A stretch of 64,000 nt of DNA from the NCBI GenBank assembly GCA_027405735.1, contig JAPEHQ010000003.1:2728001-2792000 (forward strand). The letters are read 5' to 3'. Shown here piece after piece: positions 12,098 through 21,815 of this stretch (position 1 is the stretch's first letter; each line of letters opens with the position of its first letter). The stretch is from Mucor racemosus (lineage: Eukaryota > Mucoromycota > Mucoromycetes > Mucorales > Mucoraceae). Made by a program: the position numbers and the translations under genes. The notes beneath the pieces are model-generated. The model did not search any database and was not told the DNA's origin. It saw only the letters and a program-made list of their open reading frames with translations.

Positions 12098-13512
12098 ATG
12101 ACGATCAAACTCAAGTTTATAACGCTACTTTTATCAAATGCCATCATAAACACCTATCAGCAACAAGTTGACAGTAATGATGATGCTGACGATGACGATG
12201 ACGATGATTGTGCGTTTATTTCAGGCCAACATTGCGATCAAAATGGCATTTGTAAATATTGCGCAATGTGTCTTCAAAGCTCTTGTATTTTAAGTAAAAC
12301 AATCGGCGGGAACATAAATTCAAGTAATAGTTGTAATACTACACAATTTGGTACAACAAATCTATACAACTGGTATGATTATTGTCTTTCAAGCGATAAT
12401 GATAGTAATGGAAGTAAGGCTTTTTCTTTGAACCTTGTTATAAATATTATGCTAATTTTATCTTAGGTTACTGTGCAACAAGTACAGAGTGTTACCAGTA
12501 CCGTAAAAGCGCTGGTCCCTCCGTTACCTATGCGTGGCACAATTTGACATGCAATCCTAATACCTGTACGTTGATCGCTAGTAACGGTGCGCCACCGCCG
12601 GTGCCAGTACCACCTCAAATGAATGGTAACGGTGGCGGTTCACAATCTACTGTCGATTTGAATAATAAAACATTAAATAGGGACGATAATACAATAAACG
12701 CATCTGAATCTGATGCTAGACATCATTACTATCATAACAAATTCCGTAATCCAGCTGCTATTGCACTAATTGTTGTTTGTTGTTTAGTATTACTAGTTGC
12801 TATATGCTGGATATTACGATTGTGTAAAAAGAAGGGATGGTGGCCATTTACAAAGAATTGTTTACTATTAACAGCAGCAACCAAAGCAGTTACGAATAAA
12901 AGAAGAAGTAGATCACAACAACAACAATTGCAATCAGAGAGCCATAACTCTATTTCATCGATACCAAGCTCTGCTCCACCTTCGTTTTCATCAACACCTC
13001 CAGATATGGCTGTAATAAGCCATCCGCATTTACATTTATATACACAGCAACCATCTATTCAATCTGGTCGATCTTCTACTGCTTCCTCATCCAATAACGA
13101 AACGCTGCCATCTTATTTGTCGCCCTATTCATCCCCTCCAAAATATGAACAAGCCATTGTAACTCAAATCAGAGGTTTAAGAGAAGAAGGAAGTAGTAGC
13201 AGCAGTATTTCATCATCAATAGATCGATATCATAGGGATAATACAGCTCCTGTACCTTCAATGTGGGTTCCTGTTTATTTTACTCAACATCAACATCATA
13301 ATTTTGGTAGGAGTCGAAATAACGACAATCAAACAGAATTATTTGGGTTTACGCCAAATCATCCAATGTCTCATTATTGGTTGCAGCATTTTTCACCTTC
13401 TCAGCATTTATCTTTACTACTACCTAGTAATAGTAATAGTAATGAAGAAAGAAGAAATCCATTTGATGATGATCAACAAGTTGACCCTCATAATAGTAGT
13501 GCAAGACCTTAA
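12098..13512 (+). CDS. Single-pass membrane protein, Cys-rich ectodomain and PPxY tail, two exons
   Basis: The spliced product is 453 aa from exons 12098-12413 and 12467-13512. The intron 12414-12466 has GTAAGG and CTTAG ends and splits a Ser codon. Residues 1-22 look like a signal peptide. The ectodomain (to about 200) has an Asp run followed by at least a dozen cysteines, probably disulphide-bonded, and N-glycosylation sequons. One transmembrane helix spans about 202-222, followed by a basic stop-transfer (CKKKGWW region). The cytoplasmic tail (about 230 residues) is low complexity with Gln, Ser and Pro. It carries LPSY and then PPKY at 329-332, a canonical WW-domain ligand. This layout fits a plasma-membrane sensor or a Nedd4/Rsp5-type ubiquitin-ligase substrate or adaptor. 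That role is inference. I recognise no named family. Confidence 0.82.
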
Positions 13513-13695
13513 GCTCACTTCTCTATAATAATAATAATAAAAAAAAAGGGTATTTGATGCAAGTTGTATCACAAATAAAAAAATTTGATTTCGAACCTGA
13601 ATGCAGTAAAGCGTCACGATAAATGTCTTTTGTTTCTCTTTCTTGGGGTTACATGCACTGTACCTTATTTTCTTTCTTTCTAGTATATATTCAAT

Positions 13696-14406
13696 ATGAA
13701 AGTTCAAAAATCACCAACTCGCTTATCAAATTTTAGCTCACCTACTACTAGATCATCTCATCTTCGTACTACAAATACAGCATTATCAAATACATATTCA
13801 CCTTTACGACGCTCTTCATCAAATAAAACCCCTCCTTCGTCGTCATCTTCTCGCATCCAAGAACCGACCAACATTATTGAAAATACAGCCAACATTACTA
13901 CTAATTCTTTAAAACGAAAATATAATACCTCTTCTCCATTCGCATCACCATCAAGATCTACTGTTGGTACCATTTCTCGCTCTGATACATTTGCAAGTGA
14001 ATATGAAGAAGGCAACCCACACAAATGGACCAAACATCATTGGAAAAAACTAGAGCAATGTTATATACGTAAAAACCGTGATTATGAAAAAGCCGCAAGC
14101 GAATTTTATTATCTAGAATCCTTGCAGGATATGTTACTGCCAGATAAAGAATCTGCAGATGGTAAACCTATTAGTAAAGAGCTTTGGTCAAAGGAACAAA
14201 TCCTTTGGAGATGTAAATGCCTGGATACGAGTGCAAAATTTCATGGTGGCGTTTTGCCTTCTGAAAGAAAAAAGCTGAAAAGGACATCTAATGCAAGCCC
14301 TGGATTGTCTTCTTCATCAACTTCCCCTTCTACAACATCAACATCAACTATTGATCTAAGTTCAGCGGAAAGATTGAAGAATCTTATAAACAATAGAAGA
14401 ATATAA
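13696..14406 (+). CDS. Conserved-looking Trp-rich domain protein (236 aa), unrecognised
   Basis: A single-exon frame with TATATAT eight nt upstream of the ATG. Residues 1-100 are Ser/Thr/Pro/Arg-rich with several SP and SPxR sites, suggesting a CDK-regulated nuclear protein. Residues 108-195 form a compact region with W111, W116, W164 and W171: WTKHHWKKLEQCY, then RDYEKAASEFY and later WRCKCLD. The aromatic spacing recalls a SANT/Myb-like helix bundle, but the match is too loose to name. The C-terminal part is Ser/Thr-rich with a final basic helix. Nuclear, possibly chromatin- or spindle-associated, by inference only. Confidence 0.7.
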   Translation: MKVQKSPTRLSNFSSPTTRSSHLRTTNTALSNTYSPLRRSSSNKTPPSSSSSRIQEPTNIIENTANITTNSLKRKYNTSSPFASPSRSTVGTISRSDTFASEYEEGNPHKWTKHHWKKLEQCYIRKNRDYEKAASEFYYLESLQDMLLPDKESADGKPISKELWSKEQILWRCKCLDTSAKFHGGVLPSERKKLKRTSNASPGLSSSSTSPSTTSTSTIDLSSAERLKNLINNRRI

Positions 14407-15064
14407 TAATTGACTTATTTAAATACATAACTACAACGAACTACATTTTACCCCCTCTCATACAATAATGAATAATAAAATCTTGATCTGCATACAAGTT
14501 TTAAAGTTCCAATTATCGATGTGGATGTTGGATTTAGTATGTTGTGCATTACGGCCAGATAAACCAGTATAAATACCTTGGGCATATTCAAGTGTCAATG
14601 ATATACATAAATAATCTACTTTATAGTATAAGGTCTTTTAAATATAACCTGGATCATTAGAATAGCTGAAAACGTATTTATGTACATGCCAAATTAAACC
14701 ATATAATACTTTCGAATATTCGTAATAAACCCCTATAATGGAATAACCTTATTTTCAAATGTTTTGATGGGCACCCTTTTGCGTTCTTGATTTTTTCGAA
14801 TCGAAAACCATATAGGATAGAAAATCCTACTCTTCCGTATTGAAATGTTTTAGACTATAAAATATTAAATGAATTGGTCGCATTATGCTACCTGTTCTTG
14901 ATAAAATTTATAATTTTTCCTTAGAAACTGGGTCTCACTTTTCATCCCTGCTCTACTTTTTTTTCCGCTAAATAACATCAAGAAAAAATTATATGCCAAT
15001 GTACCTGAGATATTCAGCTTTAATTCAAAAACAAGTGCCCAAAAATATCCTATTTTTTGCAGTT
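14407..15064. other. Intergenic, no gene recognised
   Basis: AT-rich sequence between the Trp-rich gene and repeat Z. No ORF, RNA or repeat end was identified. Confidence 0.45.
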
Positions 15065-15958
15065 GGTATTAATTTTTCAGTGCTAAGGTTTCAGATTTTT
15101 ACGCGTATTTCACTGCTAATGGATCGAAAACTTTGAGGCTTCATATCTCTACAAAAAATTAAGCTATACTAATACTTTCTAATAATAAAACTTACTTGTT
15201 TTAAAGTGCTCTATAACATATATTAGTATAAAAAACTTCTGAGCACTTTTATTTTTTTTCATTTTTTTGATATTTTTGTAATAGATTTCAAAATATTGGT
15301 TAAATTGAGCAACATTTTTTTTGCATTCATGTCATTAATCTCGTTGAGCTCTCTTGGTTCCAATTTAGTTTTTTTAAAAATATTGATTTTTCGTGGAGAT
15401 ATCCTCAAAAATGTGTACAAAAAGGTACCTCCATTTCTAACCTCCATTTTTCCCTTGTATACCCTCATCCCAAATTCTGAATTTGAAAAAAAATTGACAA
15501 AAATATTGTTTTCTCTACGAAAAATGTAGCTAAAATGTTAAGTAATAGCTCGATCGATAGATAATTTGTTTGCGCATCATTGTCGTTTATTATATTTTGA
15601 ATATGCTTATAAAAAGTGATGTGTATCCTTAAAAAACCTCTAAAATTTCAATTGCATTTTACGCAAAATTTAATGTGGAATATTTTTTTGATTTCTATTT
15701 AGATGTATGCAGAATTCAAAACTATACAAAAGCTATTTAATACTCTAGGTCAACTTACTTTGCAATTCTTGATCCATTAAACGATTTTGTTTTTTTCATC
15801 ATTTTTCGATCATTTTTTGCAAAAAAAACTTGGAACTCAGTTAGCATAAACTGTAAGCTGTAGTGTGAGCTATTATTTTGATTATCTCGACGAAAAATTA
15901 ATATTTTTTGCTGAAACAAAAAATGCAGAGTAGCAATCAATTAGACCTATCTTGTGAA
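15065..15958. repeat. Repeat Z, copy 1 (about 0.9 kb, old)
   Basis: This stretch aligns in inverted orientation with about 35390-36275. Shared landmarks are GTGAAATAC..GTAAAAATCTGAAAC, a TCTACGAAAAAT-type motif, ATTTTGCGTAAAATGCA and AAACGACTTTG-like blocks. Divergence is high with many indels, so the copies are old. No terminal repeats, TSD or coding capacity are visible, and the class is unknown. Confidence 0.65.
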
Positions 15959-16249
15959 TACAGAAATTAAGCCCTGGATGATTTATCGAGACTTTGTAAA
16001 TTAAAATCAACGTAAAAAGTACCGTTTATTAGAATGAATTAAATATGGGTTTATATAGTTATTGGAATTGTGTGATAAGATCTAATGGACAGGGATCCAT
16101 TAGATGTGACAATAGATATTATTATTAATGTGTATGGATATAACATGTTATGTTTCAGTGGTAATATTGCTATAAGTTATGTTTCATTGTTAGTGTTACG
16201 CCAGGAGATTATATCAATCTCAAAGCTAAAATATGTACTAACGTGCCAC

Positions 16250-16915
16250 CAACTTTAAACCTGCACAAATTTTAACTTTTTTCAAGAGCTATCAACTCAC
16301 CCAAAACTAACGATACAATAAAAAAAATCCATAACAATCATTATTTAAACCTTTGTAAACAATTGTTATGGCTCGAATACTTAATTTTACTATAAAATCA
16401 TTCTGTTGATAGCCTTTGAAAATAGACGGTATTTCAAAATCTAAGCTGTGTGCTCTTAGGTGAGGGTAACTTTTGAAACAAGGATACTTTGTGATACATA
16501 ACCTCCTTACCTTAAACCCAGCTTACGTAAGCAATACCTGAAATCACCATTTTCGCTATCAACTTACTCAAAAATACTAAGACACTAAATCGGATACATA
16601 ACAATTGTTGTTTAGAGTTTTGATAACAGCTTTAATAACTGCAGTGATGAATTTTACTATGGCAATAATTTATGGATGGCCTTTGAAAATATTATGTGGT
16701 TTCGCAGACTTTAAGCTGGGGTATCGACGTAGCACCAGCTTACAAAAAAAAATCTTCAAGACCTATCAACTTTCCGAAAAATAAAGATATAATAAATCAG
16801 AGCCATAACAATCATTATTTAAACCTTTGTAAACAATTGTTATGGCTTTAATAGTTATTTTTACTATAAAATCATTTTACTGATAGCTGTTGAAAATAGG
16901 CGGTACTGCAAATAT
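16250..16915. repeat. Three degenerate subterminal repeats with palindromes
   Basis: Blocks starting near 16255, 16510 and 16735 share an ordered set of motifs: CTATCAACT, then CATAACAAT, then a TTTACTAT..AATCATT segment, then GATAGC..TTGAAAATA. The first and third blocks contain a long imperfect palindrome (about 16331-16372 and 16801-16846) with CCATAACAAT and ATTGTTATGG arms. They lie between the left TIR and the transposase ATG and may be extra transposase-binding or regulatory sites. Confidence 0.75.
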
Positions 16916-17028
16916 TTTTGGGTAGGAAATAAGGCTTGGCTACAAAGAATTAAAGTTATACTCCGTTATTTAAATTATTCAGGGAGGATCAAAGTTTTAC
17001 ATCATCTATACACTCAATTTTTATTACT

Positions 17029-19104
17029 ATGCCTCCACTCACAGCTAGAAAAAAAGCTTATCAAAATAGAGTAAAAAGCGATACAAGCCAGTTTATACGT
17101 GTTGATAATGAAGATTGGGAGATGATTGATTCCGACATCGCCGAATTAAACAGTGCAGCCCAGATGTGCAATTCAAATCCTGAAATCCGTAGATCAGTGA
17201 ATGAAATTTTAGTCGACACGACTAGAAAAAGCAACAGGCCTTTTTGGTATTCGAAAAATTCAAGGACGACACTCTGGAGACGTGAAAAGGAGAATGAAGC
17301 TGTCGATGAGAGACATAAACTGGAGAGATTTGGTTTTGTTCCGCTGGTCCCAGCAATTCCTGTAGAAGAGCGACAAGCATTAAGTCTTAAGGACAAAGAA
17401 ATTATGCAAATAAAAGAAACATTTCCAAAACTTCAAGAATTTGTGAAGCCGGTGATGAACTCGAAGCATGAAGGAAGCAAAACTGAGACTTATAATTTTG
17501 TGCGATACTCTTCGATCAATTATTACTTTATCAAAAGACTTGAAGGTGATAAAACACTTTCAGCTTCGCGTAAAGCAGCTAGAATCTACTGGCCTAAAAA
17601 CAACGTAACTTATCGTGCTATGACAATTGTTAAATGGGCCAAGGAGTTCATTTGTGAGGGTGTGTTGTCAAACCATAACCAAGGCTGCCATTCAAAAAGA
17701 AAATGTTTTCTGAATGATTCTGATGTAAAACAAATTGTTCTTGAAGAAATCCGCAAAACAAAGCCTGCAGAGCGGTCTTTGGTCGTTATCAAGGAGTATA
17801 TTGACAAAGTGGTTGTCCCTTCAATCTTAGGTGTTACTGATAGATGTGTAAGTCAGACTACTATCAGCAAGTATCTCCATGAATGGGGTTACGCCTATAG
17901 AAAAAACCAAAAGACTATCTATTTTGATGGCCATGAACGGGAAGATGTGGTCGCATATAGAGATTTTTGGTCACAAAGGATGCTTCAGTATATGGAAAAG
18001 ATGGATTTTTACACAGGAGAGAACGAAGAAGATGTGTTGGAACCTGTTGGATTAGAATATTATGAAAAAAAGTATGTGTTCGTTACCCATGATGAAAGCA
18101 CCTTCTACGCTAATGACGGTAAAAATGACTTGTGGTTGGCTGATGGTGAGAACTATATTCGTAAGAAGGGTCCAGGTTCCTCGATAATGGTAAGCGAATT
18201 CCAATGTCCCTGTCATGGAACTATGAAAATCAGAAGTTGGTCATCTAGGACGTTGTTTAAAGCAGGTGATTCCAGAGAAGGTTGGTGGACTTCAAAACAC
18301 ATGGTTGAACAGCTGAAAGAAAATGCAATTGGGCTTTTTGAAGCACTCCATCCAAACTGTCAAGCTATTTTTCTTTTCGATAACAGCTCCAACCATGGCG
18401 CTTTCGCTGATGATGCTCTGGTGGTTACTCGCATGACCTTAAACGAGAAGCCGTGGTCCTTAAATGAGAAGTTCCAGTTCCGTGATACTTGGTATATCTG
18501 CAAAGCCACTGGTTTGCGGAAACCACAGACTTTCTTTTACAATAAAGAGATTATCACGAATAAAAAGGGATGCGTCAAGACGAAGAAGGTCCGTTACTTC
18601 AAAGGAATCAAGTCGATCTTAGAAGAAAGAGGACGATGGGTTGGCCATGATGTTGAAGGCCAAAAATGGAAACTGCATTGTGGTGCTCCCGAACGTGTCA
18701 ATCCCATTTGTTGTGCTCGTCATTTTTTGGAAAACTGCCCTGATTTTGTTCAACAGAAATCTGCTTTGCAGGAAATAATTGAAGAATCTGGACACATCTT
18801 CGAATTATACCCGAAGTACCATTGCGAATGCAATTGGATTGAAATATACTGGGGTGCTGCCAAGAGGGAAGCTCGTTTGCGATGTGACTATACGTTCAAG
18901 TCTCTGGAGAAAAATATCCATTCTTTTCTGGATACCTCTGGTAACCTGACTCAAATCAGACGTTATTTCAGAAGGTCGATGGACTACATCGAAGCTTATA
19001 GCAAATGTAGAGACGGTAGAGAAGTTGTCCAAGAAGTTAAGAAATTTGTGGAAAAAAAATATTTATCCCATAGAAAAGTTAGAATTCCTAACGATTTGTT
19101 ATAA
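17029..19104 (+). CDS. Transposase, DDE superfamily (IS630/Tc1/mariner-like), 691 aa
   Basis: A single uninterrupted frame. A helix-turn-helix-like region lies around 150-295 (ISKYLHEWGY is typical of the region before the catalytic core). The catalytic core has HDEST with D355, FLFDNSSNHG with D451 and NWIEIYWG with E605. The order and motif wording match fungal DDE_3-type transposases. The D451-E605 spacing (153 residues) is far longer than the 34-39 of classical mariner/Tc1, because of a Lys/Gly-rich insertion at about 480-560. Cys pairs (QCPC 392-395, CC 561-562) may structure the insertion. No stop or frameshift interrupts it, so the enzyme may be active. It is read in the same direction as the element's plus strand. 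Confidence 0.93.
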   Translation: MPPLTARKKAYQNRVKSDTSQFIRVDNEDWEMIDSDIAELNSAAQMCNSNPEIRRSVNEILVDTTRKSNRPFWYSKNSRTTLWRREKENEAVDERHKLERFGFVPLVPAIPVEERQALSLKDKEIMQIKETFPKLQEFVKPVMNSKHEGSKTETYNFVRYSSINYYFIKRLEGDKTLSASRKAARIYWPKNNVTYRAMTIVKWAKEFICEGVLSNHNQGCHSKRKCFLNDSDVKQIVLEEIRKTKPAERSLVVIKEYIDKVVVPSILGVTDRCVSQTTISKYLHEWGYAYRKNQKTIYFDGHEREDVVAYRDFWSQRMLQYMEKMDFYTGENEEDVLEPVGLEYYEKKYVFVTHDESTFYANDGKNDLWLADGENYIRKKGPGSSIMVSEFQCPCHGTMKIRSWSSRTLFKAGDSREGWWTSKHMVEQLKENAIGLFEALHPNCQAIFLFDNSSNHGAFADDALVVTRMTLNEKPWSLNEKFQFRDTWYICKATGLRKPQTFFYNKEIITNKKGCVKTKKVRYFKGIKSILEERGRWVGHDVEGQKWKLHCGAPERVNPICCARHFLENCPDFVQQKSALQEIIEESGHIFELYPKYHCECNWIEIYWGAAKREARLRCDYTFKSLEKNIHSFLDTSGNLTQIRRYFRRSMDYIEAYSKCRDGREVVQEVKKFVEKKYLSHRKVRIPNDLL

Positions 19105-20280
19105 AAATAAAATGTTTGTTTAAACTTATTATACTTCTCAATCTCTCAAATAACAAATGAGCTACATCACCTGCCATGAGATGCCTCCAAAAAAAAAAGC
19201 ATACTGAAATAGCGGTGTTTAAAAGTAAATAAAAATTGAAACAAAATTAAGGTTTACACAGATTTAAAGCTGGTGGCACGTTAAATCATTTAATAAAAAT
19301 AAAGGAAAACTGTTATAAAATGAAAGAGCACACTAAAACTAAAGAACTTTATTATAAGATCGAACCATCTTCTTTTATATTCACATTCTCTAATTATATG
19401 ACCTGTTTAAAGGAGTCTATTTATATATATACATATATCCAATCAAGTCTAGGTGACACAAACTAGTTCCATATTCCTGCATACACGGAGCTTCATAACA
19501 TAATACACAGCAATGTAAAACTTAACATATCAAACTGTGTCGTAATCTTAACCAAGGAATGCACCCAGATCTGTGGATGCAACAGTTAGTTCCTGGGTGA
19601 CAGGAACCAGTTACTGGATAGATAAGATCTGCTAGATTTGTCGGAGATCTTCTATATATCGAATGTTGTAATTCTGATAGATCACTGGATAATGAGTTTT
19701 AGGTTTTACGAAACAATAAACCATTATTTACAAATGCAAAAAACTAGGAATGGGCTTCGATTCGAGTTTGAATCGAGTTTTAACGAAAACGGCCATTCGA
19801 TTCGAGTTGGAAAGCGGCCCGTTTTTTTGTAACCCAGATAAAAAACGGGGTGGGAGCAAGTATTGGTTTGCCTTAAGGAGGCTGTTAATAGCAACCTTGT
19901 CAAGTTAATATGGGATTATGAATTGATAATAGCATATTTGACAGTTTCACAACTTGAAGTATTTTTTCAATCCTGTTTTCGAGTTTAGCTGACAAAAAAA
20001 AAAGAAGAAACTCGAATACCCTCATTCGAGTTTGCATAAAAAACGGCCCGTTAAAGCAGTCAAACTCGGTTAACCGTAATACGATGCGTTGTTTGTGAGA
20101 TCCTACAAAAAACAAAGAAAAATCCCATCCTTGTGGATATTGATCTAATTAATCTTCAATTATACATGATGATAGATTTAAATATATCTTGCATAAAAGT
20201 TTATACTTCTACTTTTACAAATGACTGTGAATTGAGAAAACCATCAGCAAAACATGATATTTCTGTCCAGTAAAACTATC

Positions 20281-21156
20281 TGTTGTGTCCTATATAAATT
20301 TTCATGTTTGATAAATAATACTTAAAAAAAGAATACAATTAAAGAAGAATGAGTAATGAACAAATTCTTCGACTGTATAATAAAAACAAGGTATCGTTTA
20401 ATTAGAAGATGTAAAAGTATGGCCTTTTGTTGTATATTGATTTGACATTGAGATCCTGAGATGCAATTTAAGGTACTATTGAACCATTAGATATGTTTGA
20501 TAGTAATCTATAGATAGAAATAAATGAATCATAATTTAATCGTGCTTGCAGAGCTTATGAGTTGTTGCCTTGTTTCAATGCTGCCTGATCTATCAGAATT
20601 ACAACATTCGATATATAGAAGATCTCCGACAAATCTAGCAGGTCTTATCTATCCAGAAACTGGTTTCTGTCACCCAGGAACTAATAATGAAACGCAACTT
20701 ATATATAGCAATATTACCACTGAGACATAACATGTTATATCCATACACATTAATAATAATATCTATTGTCATATCTAATGGATCTCTGTCCATTAGATCT
20801 TATCACACAATCCCAATAACTATATAAACCCATATTTAATTCATTCTAATAAGCGGTACTTTTTACGTTGATTTTAATTTACAAAGTCTCGATAAGTCAC
20901 TGCTCTAAATGTTTTTGGATGTTGATTTGATAGCTACTTGATTGATTAACCACTGGGATGAAATAATATGGCGTCATAATTGAGGTCCAAGCGTTCTTGC
21001 TAATTGCTGGATTAAACTTAGTACACTAGGAGTTTCTTATACTGTATCTGATATCAAAACTTTGCACTTCAATACATGTCGTAGTCAATAGAGTGCAAGA
21101 TGTCATTGATACTGTAGAAGGTGATAACGTCGTATGGTACTTGGTGGCATATAATA
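20281..21156 (+). mobile_element. LTR family G, copy 1 (interrupted by LTR-B copy 2)
   Basis: Aligns with 49779-50310 (plus) and 49022-49579 (minus). It shares TGATAAATA, AATGAGTAAT, ACTGTATAATAAAAACAAG and GTGCTTGCAGAGC blocks. It starts near TGTTGTGTCC and ends near GGTGGCATATAAT. No clean TSD was found, so the ends are approximate and eroded. An LTR-B is inserted at the CTGCC site. Confidence 0.65.
20586..20899 (+). mobile_element. Solo LTR family B, copy 2
   Basis: The termini are TGATCTATCAG and CGATAAGTCA with near-perfect TSD CTGCC/CTGCT. The empty site reads CTGCCCTAAATG in LTR-G copy 3 near 50060. Length is 314 bp. It is the inverted counterpart of copy 1 without the nested LTR-A. 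A CTATATAAACC box marks plus orientation. Confidence 0.85.
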
Positions 21157-21356
21157 TGCATGATGGTAAATAATAAATTGAGGGAAGCTACATACCTTTG
21201 GGCATTATTCTCAAGCTTTTACATATAAAGTGTTTCTTGAGTGAAGAGTGATATGCCTTAAATAGTATTGTTCATGCAGTAATAATTATCCTAAAGTCCT
21301 TTTTTAAGGATAAGTTAAAGCTAGGGATAAACCAATTTCTAACTGATAATAACTGA

Positions 21357-21745
21357 TGATATATCAGAAGTTTACCCAGATGTAGAAATCCAGGAACTAT
21401 TGAAATCCAACATGGCATGACATTTAGTAACTCATACTAAATGTCATACATAACCACTAGCATTAACAGTGACAATCAGGAACCTTCAGGAACACTTGGC
21501 AACAATGAAACATAAGCAATCCTACATCTTATCCAAATGATACAATTACAGATTCCCAATTCCACAAATTCCATAGTATATGATTTGGGAACAAATCATA
21601 TCAAGTACCTCAATACCCGGCAATTCATTAATAATATTAATAATCATATAACTATTTAGAAAACATATAAATACGAAGCAGCAATGAATTAATAAAATGT
21701 ATCTTTTAGCAGAGTATTTTTATATTAGTATCTTTTGATATAACA
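21357..21745 (+). mobile_element. Solo LTR family C, copy 1
   Basis: The termini are TGATATATCAG and TATAACA with perfect TSD ACTGA (21352-21356 and 21746-21750). Length is 389 bp. It aligns along its length with 44040-44437. A CATATAAATAC box lies about 80 bp before the right end. Confidence 0.9.
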
Positions 21746-21815
21746 ACTGAAGCAGAGACTGAATAGAAATCCAAATATGATTAACGATGTTATTCGCTGA
21801 GCTCTTTTCACACTA

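Larger units (their letters stand above)
16241..19281 (+). mobile_element. IS630/Tc1/mariner-type DNA transposon, apparently complete (3041 bp)
   Basis: Terminal inverted repeats of about 26 bp start ACGTGCCACC and end GGTGGCACGT. TA dinucleotides at 16239-16240 and 19282-19283 form the TSD. The empty site is seen in the second LTR-A copy, where a single TA occurs at 46423-46424. One intact transposase gene fills the right two thirds. The left 750 bp holds three degenerate repeats with internal palindromes. Intact coding and a perfect TSD argue for recent insertion. Confidence 0.95.
16194..19584 (-). mobile_element. Solo LTR family A, copy 1 (interrupted by the mariner-like transposon)
   Basis: The termini are TGTTACGCC and GATGCAACA with TSD GTTAG (16189-16193 and 19585-19589). 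The host site, intact in LTR-B copy 2, reads ATTAGTTCC at this point, which confirms insertion into LTR-B. Net length is 348 bp, equal to the uninterrupted copy at 46378-46725. A TATA box on the minus strand suggests minus orientation. Confidence 0.9.
15979..19684 (-). mobile_element. Solo LTR family B, copy 1 (interrupted by LTR-A and a transposon)
   Basis: The termini are TGATTTATCG and TGATAGATCA, flanked by the 5-bp direct repeat CTGGA (15974-15978 and 19685-19689). Without the nested insertion it is about 310 bp (15979-16193 plus 19590-19684). It matches LTR-B copy 2 in inverted orientation. A TATATAAACC box reads on the minus strand, giving the orientation. There is no internal domain, so this is a solo LTR left by LTR-LTR recombination. 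Confidence 0.88.

Noticed and set aside
16194..16260. The TGTTACGCC sequence as a gene promoter for the transposase
   Set aside because: It is the end of a solo LTR with its own TSD, and the same sequence occurs without any transposase at 46378.
19741..20100. A hAT-like MITE suggested by AGGAATGGGC and repeated ATTCGAGTTT motifs
   Set aside because: I could not find a matching inverted end or an 8-bp duplication; the repeated words may be simple local duplication.
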